Of a stretch of DNA of 42,178 bases, positions 32,160 through 40,687 are shown piece by piece. The position numbers and the translations under genes are program-made. The DNA comes from Candidatus Aenigmatarchaeota archaeon (GTDB taxonomy: Archaea > Aenigmatarchaeota > Aenigmatarchaeia > QMZP01 > JAUXAV01), in NCBI GenBank assembly GCA_030619735.1, contig JAUXAV010000001.1:1-42178 (forward strand). Direction: 5' to 3'. Position 1 is the stretch's first letter; every line of letters starts with the position of its first letter. The notes under the pieces were generated by a model. That model did no database searches. It was not told where the DNA came from and saw nothing but the letters and a program-made list of their open reading frames with translations.

Positions 32160-33257
32160 ATGATACAGGCGTTTGAACTGAACAGGCAGTACCATTCCAT
32201 TAAGGGGGAGATTGACAAGAAAATCCAGGAGGTTTTGGATAAGGGGAACATGATACTGGGCGAGAATGTCAGCTGCTTTGAGAGGGATTTTTCAGGGTAT
32301 TGCAATACAAAATTCGGTATAGGGGTTGGCTCAGGGACTGCTGCAATACATCTGGCGCTGCTTTCATGCGGTGTTTCAAACGGCGACGAGGTCATAACAG
32401 TCCCAAATACAGCAGTGCCAACGGTCTCTGCCATATCCCTGGCGAATGCCATTCCGGTCTTTGTGGATGTTGACCCGGAGACCTACACCATCAACACAAA
32501 AAAAATCGAGGAAGGGATAACCAGAAAAACCAAGGCCATTATCCCTGTCCATCTGTACGGGCATCCCTGCGACATGGACCCTGTTTTGGAAATAGCTGAA
32601 AAGCACGGATTGAGGGTCATAGAGGATGCCTGCCAGGCGCATGGCGCCAAATACAAGGGCAGGAGCGTCGGCTCCCTGGGGGATATCGGGTGCTTCTCCT
32701 TCTACCCCACCAAGAACCTCGGGGCATACGGGGATGGCGGCATGGTTGTGACAAGGAATGAAGAGCTCGCTGAAACCGTAAGACTGCTCAGGAATTACGG
32801 GCAAACCGAGAAGAATGTGCATAAGATAATAGGATTTAACTCCAGGCTTGATGAGATACAGGCCGCCATCCTCAGGGTGAAGCTCAAGCACCTGGAGGAA
32901 TGGAACGCCAGCAGGGCAGGGAAGGCAAGGCTGTACCATAAGCTCCTGGATGATTCGGTTATTACCAGGCCTGTTGAAAGGAAATGGGCCAGGCACGTGC
33001 ATCATCTTTACGTGGTCAGGTCAGGAAAAAGAAATCAGCTTCAGGAGTGGCTGAAATCCCAGGGCATACTAACAAACATACACTACCCCACCCCTGTTCA
33101 TATGCAGGAGGCCTACAGCTATCTGGGCTACGGGAAGGGCAGCTTCCCTGTCAGTGAAAGGAACGCAGGGGAGATACTGTCACTGCCCATGTTCCCTGAG
33201 CTTACCAGGGAGGAGATAGAAAGGGTGGCAGCTGCTGTAAACAGTATGAAACAGTGA
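32160..33257 (+). CDS. DegT/DnrJ/EryC1-family PLP-dependent sugar aminotransferase
   Basis: 365 residues from the ATG at 32160 (in-frame GTG at 32154). IGVGSGTAAIHLALLS, VPVHLYGHPCDMDPV, RVIEDACQAHGAKYKGRSVG and FSFYPTKNLGAYGDGGM, with the PLP Lys in PTKNLG. This TKNLGAYGDGG form is typical of QdtB/FdtB-like 3-aminotransferases acting on dTDP-3-keto sugars. The next gene makes dTDP-glucose, fitting a dTDP-3-amino-3,6-dideoxyhexose route; the 4,6-dehydratase (rmlB) needed between them is broken here. A GGAGG-like site precedes it. Confidence 0.87.
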   Translation: MIQAFELNRQYHSIKGEIDKKIQEVLDKGNMILGENVSCFERDFSGYCNTKFGIGVGSGTAAIHLALLSCGVSNGDEVITVPNTAVPTVSAISLANAIPVFVDVDPETYTINTKKIEEGITRKTKAIIPVHLYGHPCDMDPVLEIAEKHGLRVIEDACQAHGAKYKGRSVGSLGDIGCFSFYPTKNLGAYGDGGMVVTRNEELAETVRLLRNYGQTEKNVHKIIGFNSRLDEIQAAILRVKLKHLEEWNASRAGKARLYHKLLDDSVITRPVERKWARHVHHLYVVRSGKRNQLQEWLKSQGILTNIHYPTPVHMQEAYSYLGYGKGSFPVSERNAGEILSLPMFPELTREEIERVAAAVNSMKQ

Positions 33258-33262
33258 TATAT

Positions 33263-33304
33263 GTTTATAAAGGATTATATGAATAAAAGAGTGCTGAGGA
33301 GGTC
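33263..33304 (+). promoter_or_regulatory. TATA-like box and strong ribosome binding site of rmlA
   Basis: GTTTATAAAGG (33263-33273) and GAGGAGGTCA (about 33296-33305), seven to ten bases before the ATG at 33311. The gene can thus be transcribed alone as well as with the aminotransferase upstream. Confidence 0.5.
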
Positions 33305-33310
33305 AGTTGA

Positions 33311-34396
33311 ATGAAGGGTCTGATACTCGCAGGTGGCTTGGGAACAAGGCTGAGGCCGCTTACATACAGCGGTTCCAAGCAGCTGATACCTGTGGCGAAT
33401 AAGCCTGTGCTGTTCTACGGAATCGAGGACCTGAAGGAGGCAGGAATAAGGGACATAGGAATAATCGTGGGCTACACCGATGAAAGGGTACAGTTCATTA
33501 AGGATGCTGTGGGGGACGGCTCAAGATGGGGGGTGAAGATTACATACATAAGGCAGGACGCACCAAGGGGTCTGGCCCATGCGGTTACAACAGCAAGGGA
33601 TTTTATAGGGGGTGATGATTTTGTTGTTTATCTGGGGGACAATATACTGAACAAGGGGATAAGCAGCTTTGCTGAGGAATTCAGAAATTCGGATATGGAT
33701 GCAAGCATACTGGTCACGCAGGTGGAGCACCCGGAGATATATGGAGTGGCCATGATTGGCGATAACAGAGAGATAATAGAGATTGAGGAAAAGCCGGAGA
33801 ATCCCAAGAGCAACTATGCGATTGTCGGTGTTTATTTTTTCAGGTCCTCTATCTTTGAGGCAATCAAGAAGATAAAGCCAGGGAAAGGGGGCGAACTGGA
33901 ACTAACAGATGCCATCCATGAGCTGGTTGTTTCAGATAAGCACAGGGTGAATGCCCATGTTGTGAAGGGCTGGTGGGATGATACAGGAACAGCTGAGGCA
34001 GTGCTCCGTGCCAATCACCTCGTTTTGACCGATTTGAAAGCGAAGCGAGAGGGCATTGTAGAGGAGGGAGTGCGGCTCATTGGGAATGTGGCTCTAGGTA
34101 AGAATACGATTATTAAAGCGGGAACCTTGATACGTGGTCCGGTTATTATTGGGAAGGATTGCCAAATTGGACCAACATACTTGGGTCCATATACCTCCAT
34201 CGGGGATAACTGCGTCATCCGAGGTGGAGAGATTGAGTCATCAATTATCATTGGCGATACACACATCAATTTGGAAGCTAATAAACGGATTGTTGATAGC
34301 TTGATAGGGCGGCATACTATTATCAATTCGGCGAGAGAAACTTTGCCCAGCGGCTGCAAACTTGTCCTCGGTGAGAACTCGGAGGTACAAATATAG
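33311..34396 (+). CDS. rmlA: Glucose-1-phosphate thymidylyltransferase, long archaeal form; mosaic gene
   Basis: Makes dTDP-glucose from TTP and glucose-1-phosphate. 361 residues. GLILAGGLGTRLRPLTYSGS, KQLIPVANKPV, the metal site VYLGDNIL, IEEKPENPKSNYAI and GWWDDTGTAEAV are standard. A C-terminal left-handed beta-helix (about 250-361; hexapeptides such as LIRGPVIIGKD and VIRGGEIESSII) makes it the long form. Codon use changes sharply near base 34000: before it arginine is AGG; after it CGT, CGA and CGG dominate. The reading frame is unbroken, so two sources seem joined inside the conserved GWWDDTGT region. Confidence 0.87.
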   Translation: MKGLILAGGLGTRLRPLTYSGSKQLIPVANKPVLFYGIEDLKEAGIRDIGIIVGYTDERVQFIKDAVGDGSRWGVKITYIRQDAPRGLAHAVTTARDFIGGDDFVVYLGDNILNKGISSFAEEFRNSDMDASILVTQVEHPEIYGVAMIGDNREIIEIEEKPENPKSNYAIVGVYFFRSSIFEAIKKIKPGKGGELELTDAIHELVVSDKHRVNAHVVKGWWDDTGTAEAVLRANHLVLTDLKAKREGIVEEGVRLIGNVALGKNTIIKAGTLIRGPVIIGKDCQIGPTYLGPYTSIGDNCVIRGGEIESSIIIGDTHINLEANKRIVDSLIGRHTIINSARETLPSGCKLVLGENSEVQI

Positions 34397-34456
34397 AAGG
34401 AAACGCATATCTTAATAACTAGCGGCGTCGGCTTTGTCAGCTCTAATTTAAGAAAT
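34397..34456 (+). pseudogene. rmlB: N-terminal remnant of an rmlB-like dehydratase
   Basis: Directly after rmlA, one frame reads HILITSGVGFVSSNLRNE, a decayed copy of the NAD-binding start of RmlB (ILVTGGAGFIGSNL). No start codon remains and the homology stops after about 20 codons. The C-terminal end of an rmlB-like gene lies 1.2 kb downstream, beyond the radical SAM gene. Confidence 0.5.
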
Positions 34457-34504
34457 GAAGAAAAGGTTCCTGCACAAGGGCCGTGGGGCCGGAGGTATCA
34501 AAGG

Positions 34505-35617
34505 ATGACAAGGATTTGGGACATTGACGTAAAGCAGTTCCGTACCGGGGAGAAGATTCTTAGACATCCCGGGCGCTTAAGGGAGTGGTTGGACGGTCGC
34601 AATCCCTTTCCCATTATGGTGGAATTTGACATGACCAATGTATGTAATCACCGGTGCCCGGAGTGCATAGCCAACCACTATCGCAAGGTCGATCGTGTTT
34701 CGCTCTCCGGTGACTTAGCGAGGCGGGTGATATCGGAAATGGCCGAGGGCGGACTGAAAGGCATATCCTTCACCGGTGGTGGCGAGCCCTTTTGCAACCC
34801 TGATACTTGCGAGACGATCCGCTGGGCGAAGAAGTGCGGGCTGGACGTGGTCGTAGTCACCAATGGCTCTCTCTTGGACGACGCTGTGTGTGAAACCATA
34901 GTTGAGAATTGCATAGGTATCGCCGTCTCCTTGGATGCGGCCACGCCGGAGACATTCCGGAAAATGCATGGTAGGGGAGCCAAGCATTTCTTTCATGTCG
35001 TGGCAAACATTCGCCGACTTGCTGAAGCGAAGCAGAGGGTGGCCAGCAACTGTAGCGTCGGTCTGGCCGTGTTGACCTGCGATACAACAAAACCGGATAT
35101 GGTGGCTGCAGCGAAACTGGCGAAGGAGGTGGGGGTGGACTATGTGCACTTCCGGCCCCTAATGATCCACCGCGGAGGCCAGTTCAAATACCACTGGCCC
35201 GATATGGAAAAGGAGCTCGAAGCGTGTCTAGACTTGAGGGAGCCGGGAAGCTTCGATGTGCTTTTCTCCAAGGACAAGTATCTCTCTATTCGGGAGGTGA
35301 ACTTTGGTCGTAGTTACGGCCGTTGCTTCGGACACCAATTTGCCGGCGCCGTTTCTGCGAACGGGAAAGTGTATCTGTGTTGCCACCTGAGGGGCTATCC
35401 CCAGTACGATCTTGGAGATTTGCATAACCAAAGTTTTCGTGACATCTGGAATGGAGAACGCAGACGCCAGGTCATAGCCAGTATTGACTTCCATGATTGC
35501 ATCCCGCTCTGTCGCTGCAACGCGTTCAATAAAGTGCTATGGGAGATATGGAACGACCCTTCCAGCCTCGATGCGCGGATTCTTGAGATGCCCATTCCCC
35601 ACGAGAACATACTGTAG
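34505..35617 (+). CDS. Radical SAM/SPASM-domain protein of foreign composition
   Basis: 370 residues. The first cluster is bound by Cys 47, 51 and 54 (TNVCNHRCPECIANHY); FTGGGEPFCNPDTCETI is the GGEP-type SAM motif. The C-terminal SPASM-like part has a Cys in YGRCFGHQF, VYLCCHLRGY, LGDLHNQSFRDIW and CIPLCRCNAFN, Cys enough for auxiliary Fe-S clusters. Family members modify peptides or small molecules. Arginine is mostly CGN and GC content is higher than all neighbours. ATG 34505 follows AAAGG. It sits between two remnants of an rmlB-like gene. Substrate unknown; no precursor peptide found beside it. Confidence 0.82.
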   Translation: MTRIWDIDVKQFRTGEKILRHPGRLREWLDGRNPFPIMVEFDMTNVCNHRCPECIANHYRKVDRVSLSGDLARRVISEMAEGGLKGISFTGGGEPFCNPDTCETIRWAKKCGLDVVVVTNGSLLDDAVCETIVENCIGIAVSLDAATPETFRKMHGRGAKHFFHVVANIRRLAEAKQRVASNCSVGLAVLTCDTTKPDMVAAAKLAKEVGVDYVHFRPLMIHRGGQFKYHWPDMEKELEACLDLREPGSFDVLFSKDKYLSIREVNFGRSYGRCFGHQFAGAVSANGKVYLCCHLRGYPQYDLGDLHNQSFRDIWNGERRRQVIASIDFHDCIPLCRCNAFNKVLWEIWNDPSSLDARILEMPIPHENIL

Positions 35618-35654
35618 GCAGGGAGCGGCTGTTCCCCAATTATTAGAGCTAAGG

Positions 35655-35918
35655 ATTCTTGGTAAAGTAATAAACATTGGTAGCGGAAGATATACAAATG
35701 TGATTACAATTGCGAGATTGATTCTGGACTGTATGAATAAGCCAGAATCTTTGCCCCAGCACGTTAAAGATAATAGACCAGGGCATGTTAGGCAACACTT
35801 AGCCTCTAATGATAAAGCTGAAAGGCTTTTGGACTGGAAGGCAAGGACAAGGTTTGAAGATGCCTTGAGGGAAACCGTTAACTGGTATCGAGAGAATGAA
35901 TGGTGGTGGAAGGCTTAG
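35655..35918 (+). pseudogene. rmlB: C-terminal remnant of an rmlB-like dTDP-glucose 4,6-dehydratase
   Basis: The frame ending at 35918 reads VINIGSGRYTNVITIARLI, then ESLPQHVKDNRPGHVRQHLA, KAERLLDWKARTRFEDALRE and TVNWYRENEWWW. This matches the C-terminal third of RmlB (IG-x-G...RPGHDRRYA...GW-x-P...F-x-x-GL-x-x-TI-x-WY-x-x-N-x-WW). There is no start; the frame merely stays open into the preceding gene. Codon use here returns to the AGG/AAA type. The stop overlaps that of the convergent membrane protein by three bases. Confidence 0.7.
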
Positions 35919-36874
35919 TCTTCCTGTTCTTTTCTTGCAGGCATCCTGAACCAGATGAGCATGCCTATTATGCCCAAGAGTATGTGTCCAACAAAGAGTA
36001 TGACAAGGGAGAATGAGATGGCTGATTCTGCTGTCAGGTGAATGAATGCAAAGAAGAGCACCAGTGCAGCATCCCTTGTGCCTATGCCTGAAAGTGAGAC
36101 GGGCAGGGCCTCCAGGAGCATGGTAATGGGGGTTATCATCAGCAGGAACTGGAAGGGAAGTGTGATGTTCAGGGCCAGAGCCATGAGGTAGTACTGGAAT
36201 ATTGTAAGGAGCATGGCTATTATTCCCAGAACAGTTGAAACAATTATAATGGTTTTTCTGTTCCTCATAATCCCCAAACCCTTGTAAAAGTCATTGAATA
36301 CTGTACCTAGCTTCGGCTTGTATCTGTCCGGAATCATGGCCCTGAAGAAGGGCCTCAGAATCCGGATGACAAACCCCTTCCTGGTAAGGAGGAATACAAA
36401 CAACAGGAATAGGATGAAAATAACCACTACTGACAGGAGCAAATCAAAATATCCTGCGTAAAACGATGCGAAGAATACTATCCCTATCAGGGCCAGGGAG
36501 AACAGGACAATAACGTCTATGATTCTGTCCACCATAACGGTTGTCAGGGACTTGCCCAGGGAGGTCTTCTCCCTGAGGTAATACGCCCTGTAAAAATCCC
36601 CAAGCCTGCCAGGGGTTATAAGGCTCACGGAATAGCCGACCAGCCAGGCCCCAATGGATTTTATAAAGGGATAATCGATATTATATACCTTCATGAGCAT
36701 CTTCCATTTGAATGCCTTTACTGCAATTATAGGGACTATAAAAATGATGGAAATGGAGAGGTAGAACATGTCTGTGTTTTTCAGTATGCTGAGTATTTCT
36801 AGCAGGTTCATGTTCCAGATTATATACAGGAACAGCACAATACCTATTACTGGCAGAAAAATCTGAAGCTTCAT
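35915..36874 (-). CDS. UPF0104 / lysylphosphatidylglycerol synthase TM-region family membrane protein
   Basis: 319 residues with about eight hydrophobic helices. AWLVGYSVSLITPGRLGDFYRAYYL is the family core (seen in parts: GYSVSLITPGRLGDFYRA); VMVDRIIDVIVLFSLALIG and EALPVSLSGIGTRDAALVLFFA complete it (here PVSLSGIGTRDAAL). The soluble lysyltransferase domain of MprF is absent. Members are proposed to move or retain lipid-linked substrates and commonly lie beside glycosyltransferases. Divergent from the GT39-like gene at 36976. Confidence 0.82.
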   Translation of the reverse strand: MKLQIFLPVIGIVLFLYIIWNMNLLEILSILKNTDMFYLSISIIFIVPIIAVKAFKWKMLMKVYNIDYPFIKSIGAWLVGYSVSLITPGRLGDFYRAYYLREKTSLGKSLTTVMVDRIIDVIVLFSLALIGIVFFASFYAGYFDLLLSVVVIFILFLLFVFLLTRKGFVIRILRPFFRAMIPDRYKPKLGTVFNDFYKGLGIMRNRKTIIIVSTVLGIIAMLLTIFQYYLMALALNITLPFQFLLMITPITMLLEALPVSLSGIGTRDAALVLFFAFIHLTAESAISFSLVILFVGHILLGIIGMLIWFRMPARKEQED

Positions 36875-36922
36875 ATTCCTATTAGGGGGTTTCTTATTAA
36901 AAAATGGATTGTTTCAGGGCTC

Positions 36923-36972
36923 GGTATATTTAAAACAGAAAATTGTAAATAGATACAAACTCCAAGGGGTGG
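36923..36972 (+). promoter_or_regulatory. TATA-like box and ribosome binding site of the gene at 36976
   Basis: GGTATATTTAAAAC (36923-36936) is a TATA-like box about 45 bases before the start. GGGGTGG (36966-36972) lies just before the ATG at 36976. Confidence 0.45.
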
Positions 36973-36975
36973 AAT

Positions 36976-38469
36976 ATGGATAAGAAAAGGCTGATAATAG
37001 CCATTGTTCTGATGCTTCTGGCGCTCGCGTTCGTCTTCAGGACCATTAATCCCCATCTCAATCCTGCCACGCATGTGAATGTGCATGGGGATGAAGCAAG
37101 GGTGCTGACCATAGCCAGGAATGTGGCAGAGAGGGGGCAGTATGCATACAGTGAGGGCCTGTCCGAGTATGAGCTCTCGCTTCCCAATGCCTTTTGGACA
37201 GGGCCCCTGACTATTTATACCCATGCAGTATTTTTCTTTTTATTCGGCTCCACATATGCCGTGGCACGGCTGACCGTGGCGCTCTTCGGCTTTATATGCA
37301 TCTACTTGATGTATCTGATAACAAAAAGGATATACGGGAAGAAGGCCGCCATCATATGCGCGGTGCTGGCTGCCCTGAACCCTTTGTTTGCATTCTACAG
37401 CCGCGTGGCGCTGCATGACATACTGTGCTACATGTTCTTTTTGATTTCGGTTTATCTGGCGCTGGATATTGAGAATAGGACCAGGCTCAGGATGGCCCTG
37501 ATAGGGGTGTGCGCTGCCCTGGCTAGCATCTCAAGATACAATGGAATTATAATTCTGCTGGTTATGGTTATTTATTTCGCATATACCAGGAGGCGGAAGT
37601 TCCTGATGGATTTGCCATTCCTTTTAATTCCGTGTTTCTTGGTCTTCCTGGGATTCTATTTCTGGCTTGTCTACAATGGATTTTTTGAACTCTTTACAAG
37701 AACGTTTTTTGGTGATATGTTTGAAACAGGCATCATGGCAAAGACCGGGCTTATGGCATATTACGGCATCATAGCCGTGCTGCAGGTCCTTGTCAAGTAT
37801 GCCCCCTTCCTGCTGGTTGGCACTGTTGCCGGTCTACTCGTTATATACAAGCGAGGGTTCGTGAGCAGGCAGGAGAAGCTTATCCTGATATGGATGATGG
37901 TGGGGTTTGCTTGGTGGCTCCAGTCATATGCCTCAGGAAAATACATGCTAGCCTTCACCTTCCCCATGTTCATCTTTGTGTCCGGAGCCCTGATGAAGGT
38001 GATAAAGAAGCCAGTATTCAGGCTTGACCATAGGCATGTTATGGTCTTTCTTGGTGTATTGCTGGTTGCATATATTGCAGTGAATCTGGAGGCCACCTAT
38101 GACATAAGGGATGATTCAGTATACAACGCGGCTGCTATCATAAAGGCCTCAGAAGAGAGGATATTATTTGCAGAGCCGCCCCTGGCATTTGTTTCAGGAA
38201 AATCAAAGCTCTCGCACTATTGGAATGACTCCTACAGGCATTGGGTAAGTTCAGAGCTTCATCTTGAAATGTTCTATGACCCACCAAATAACCAATCCAT
38301 TTATGATTATCTGGAAAGGACAAAACCAAGATACATAATGCTGAGTTCCAAGTTCCCTGTCAAAAGTGCAACGCCAAGAAAGGAGTTCAACCATTATATA
38401 GATTTGTATGGAAAGGTCAAAGAAGAGATTGGTTCATACATTCTTTATGAACTAAGTTGGCCTGAATAA
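36976..38469 (+). CDS. Polytopic membrane glycosyltransferase, GT39-like
   Basis: 497 residues. First helix (LIIAIVLMLLALAFVF) is followed by NVHGDEARVLTIARNVAERG, with the acidic DE pair of GT-C enzymes. Further helices, ALNPLFAFYSRVALHDIL and LASISRYNGIIILLVMVIY match the ArnT/PMT pattern (hydrophobic helix with F-Y-SR and a downstream K/R-N). C-terminal soluble part ends YILYELSWPE. Expected to transfer a sugar from a polyprenyl-phosphate on the outer face. The GT2 gene 72 bases downstream could make its donor. Confidence 0.78.
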   Translation: MDKKRLIIAIVLMLLALAFVFRTINPHLNPATHVNVHGDEARVLTIARNVAERGQYAYSEGLSEYELSLPNAFWTGPLTIYTHAVFFFLFGSTYAVARLTVALFGFICIYLMYLITKRIYGKKAAIICAVLAALNPLFAFYSRVALHDILCYMFFLISVYLALDIENRTRLRMALIGVCAALASISRYNGIIILLVMVIYFAYTRRRKFLMDLPFLLIPCFLVFLGFYFWLVYNGFFELFTRTFFGDMFETGIMAKTGLMAYYGIIAVLQVLVKYAPFLLVGTVAGLLVIYKRGFVSRQEKLILIWMMVGFAWWLQSYASGKYMLAFTFPMFIFVSGALMKVIKKPVFRLDHRHVMVFLGVLLVAYIAVNLEATYDIRDDSVYNAAAIIKASEERILFAEPPLAFVSGKSKLSHYWNDSYRHWVSSELHLEMFYDPPNNQSIYDYLERTKPRYIMLSSKFPVKSATPRKEFNHYIDLYGKVKEEIGSYILYELSWPE

Positions 38470-38540
38470 TAAATCCCTTTTGATGTTGGAGCAGGCGGTA
38501 TAGTGGGTTTCTAATATAAATATAAACAGTCTAAAAGCAA

Positions 38541-39278
38541 ATGATTGGTATGAAAAAGGGAAGGTATAGCATATCGGCGTTTTTCCCTATATACAATGAT
38601 GAGTGCACTGTAAAGAAAATGGTAATGGATGCGCTGTCTGTTTTGAGAACCATTACAGATGACTATGAGATTATACTGGTGGATGACTGCAGCATTGACA
38701 AATCAGGCAGGATAGCTGACAGCCTGGCGAAAAAATACAGGCAGGTCAGGGTTATGCATCACAGGAAGAACAGGGGCTATGGTGGTGCGCTCAAAACAGG
38801 CATTACCAGTGCAAGGAAGGACCTGATATTCTACACAGACGGTGACGCCCAGTATGATGCCAGGGAGCTGGCAAAGCTCTACCCGCTTATAGGGAATGCG
38901 GATGTTGTGAATGGCTACAAGATAAAGCGCCATGATGTCCTCTACAGGATAGTCCTGGGGCGGCTCTATAATGCATTCGTGAAGGTCATGTTCCATATGA
39001 AGATAAGGGATATAGACTGTGATTTCAGGCTTTTCAGGCGGAGAGTTTTTAAGGATATAACACTGGAGTCGAATAGTGGCGTAATCTGCGTGGAGATGAT
39101 GAAGAAGATTCAGCTGACCGGTGCCAGGATAGCAGAGGTCCCGGTTCATCACTACGAAAGGGTTGGAGGGGTCTCACAGTTCTTCAAGGTAATGAAGATA
39201 TCTAGTGTGTTTCTGGGGCTGGCCAAGCAGTGGTGGAAGCTCATGGTTGTTAGGAAGTTGCAGGAGTTGGCGGGATGA
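38541..39278 (+). CDS. GT2-family glycosyltransferase (polyprenyl-phosphate sugar synthase-like)
   Basis: 245 residues (Met4 at 38550 is an equal start). ISAFFPIYNDECTVKKMV, ILVDDCSIDKSGRIAD, NRGYGGALKTGITSARKD and FYTDGDAQYDARELA (DxD-type metal site), then DIDCDFRLFRRR and VPVHHYERVGGVSQF. No membrane helix. A TATA-like AATATAAATATAAAC (38512-38527) lies 15-30 bases upstream, indicating a leaderless transcript. It overlaps the SDR gene downstream by four bases. Confidence 0.85.
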   Translation: MIGMKKGRYSISAFFPIYNDECTVKKMVMDALSVLRTITDDYEIILVDDCSIDKSGRIADSLAKKYRQVRVMHHRKNRGYGGALKTGITSARKDLIFYTDGDAQYDARELAKLYPLIGNADVVNGYKIKRHDVLYRIVLGRLYNAFVKVMFHMKIRDIDCDFRLFRRRVFKDITLESNSGVICVEMMKKIQLTGARIAEVPVHHYERVGGVSQFFKVMKISSVFLGLAKQWWKLMVVRKLQELAG

Positions 39279-40267
39279 AAGGGCTTGATAGTTTCAATGG
39301 GAAGAATGTGATGATTACAGGAGGGCTGGGATTTATAGGAAGCAACCTTGCGCATGAGCTGGTCAGGCTAAATTCCAATGTGCTGATTGTTGATTGCCTA
39401 CTGCCGGAATGCGGGGGTAACAGATACAATATCAGGGGGATTGAGGACAGGGTCCGGGTGGAGAATGCTGATATCAGGGACGGGCCCAAGATAGGCAGGC
39501 TTGTTAAAGGCCAGGAATATATATTCCATCTTGCTGCCCATCTGAGCCATATAAACAGCGTGAAAAATCCGATTCTGGATTTTGATATAAACTGCAGGGG
39601 AAGCCTGGAACTGCTGGAAGCCTGCAGAAAATACAATCCGGATACAAAGGTGGTATATACAGGGACAAGGGGACAGTACGGGAAAATAGAATATACTCCT
39701 GTGGATGAGAAGCATCCCATACAGCCCACTGATATGAATGGTGTCAATAAGCATGCTGCAGAGCAGCATCATCTCCTATACCACAGGCTTTACGGGCTCA
39801 GGACAGCCTCGCTGAGGTTGACCAATGTGTACGGCCCAAGGCACCAGATGAGGCACAGTGAGCAGGGGTTTGCCGGCTGGTTTATCCGGCTGGCAATGGA
39901 TAATAAGAAGATAAAGGTGTTCGGGGACGGGAAGCAGCTCAGGGACCTGAATTATGTTGATGATGTGGTGTCAGCGCTGCTGGCCCTGGCCCTGGAAAGG
40001 AAATCATATGGGGAGGCCTTCAATATAGGGGGGATAAAGCCGGTCAGCATACTGGAGTTTGTCAAAAGCCTGATAGAGGTAAGCGGCTCTGGAAGCTATG
40101 AACTGATTCCCTTCCCGGAGGAGGAGGGCAGGATTGAGATAGGGAGCTATGTGGCGGATTTCACAAAGCTAAGGAAAGTGACTGGCTGGGAGCCGAAAAC
40201 CCCCCTGAAGGCAGGGCTTGAGAAAACTGTCCGATTCTACAGGAAGTGTAAAGGGCACTATTGGTAG
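39275..40267 (+). CDS. Extended SDR sugar epimerase/dehydratase with Asn in place of the catalytic Tyr
   Basis: 330 residues. MITGGLGFIGSNLAHELV binds NAD; FHLAAHLSHINSVKNP, YTGTRGQYGKIEYTPV and TDMNGVNKHAAEQHHLLYHR follow, then SLRLTNVYGPRHQMRHSEQG and GDGKQLRDLNYVDDVVSAL. Where most SDRs have YxxxK this protein has NGVNK, so Asn replaces Tyr. I recall NGINK-type SDRs as a recognisable group, so this is probably a subfamily trait and not decay. It follows the GT2 gene with a four-base overlap. Substrate unknown. Confidence 0.75.
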   Translation: MKGLDSFNGKNVMITGGLGFIGSNLAHELVRLNSNVLIVDCLLPECGGNRYNIRGIEDRVRVENADIRDGPKIGRLVKGQEYIFHLAAHLSHINSVKNPILDFDINCRGSLELLEACRKYNPDTKVVYTGTRGQYGKIEYTPVDEKHPIQPTDMNGVNKHAAEQHHLLYHRLYGLRTASLRLTNVYGPRHQMRHSEQGFAGWFIRLAMDNKKIKVFGDGKQLRDLNYVDDVVSALLALALERKSYGEAFNIGGIKPVSILEFVKSLIEVSGSGSYELIPFPEEEGRIEIGSYVADFTKLRKVTGWEPKTPLKAGLEKTVRFYRKCKGHYW

Positions 40268-40339
40268 TCCAGGTGGTATTGTGAAGCATGAGATAAGGAA
40301 GCGGATTCTCAGACTCAGGGAAAAAGCATATTTATAAAA

Positions 40340-40615
40340 CTATGGCTGGTCCGGATTCTGCGACAGGAGAAATCTTCTTATCAGGAGGTAGGCAAGGATG
40401 GTGCCGATTATGTATGCTATTATCATGGAGATTATTGTGCCGTAGAGGCCATGGAACTGTATCAGAAACCAGGCAGTTACTGTATTGATTGAAACCGTTA
40501 TAATCTCGGACAGGGAGCTTATTTTCACCCCTGATATGCCAAAGGATGCTGCAAACCACATGTATATGTTATGCACCATTGCTATCAGGCCTGCCAGTAC
40601 AAACAGCATAAGCAT
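40340..40615 (-). pseudogene. C-terminal remnant of a Wzx-like flippase
   Basis: 91 codons, closely related to the last ~95 residues of the intact flippase just upstream: WFAASFGISGVKISSLSEI against WFAASFGIRGVKISSLSVG, and GLYGTIISMIIAYIIGT against GLYGAILSMIISYTIGT. Upstream of 40615 the frame is closed by a TGA within a few codons, and no other domain part is seen. A tandem flippase duplicate has lost its first ~345 residues. Three hydrophobic helices could still be made. Confidence 0.75.
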
Positions 40616-40687
40616 GGGAGAAAATCAGATCATGGCGTCATTTTTTCTATCTATTCACAAGGTTTATTGATAGTATGAAGTAGTTAT

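Noticed and set aside
32376..33005. 209-codon frame opposite the aminotransferase at 32160
   Set aside because: The plus strand encodes a complete, motif-rich PLP aminotransferase; the opposite frame has no recognisable domain.
34505..35617. A RiPP system with a precursor peptide beside the radical SAM/SPASM gene
   Set aside because: No short frame with a ribosome site and Cys- or Gly-rich core was seen at either side; flanks are decayed rmlB sequence.
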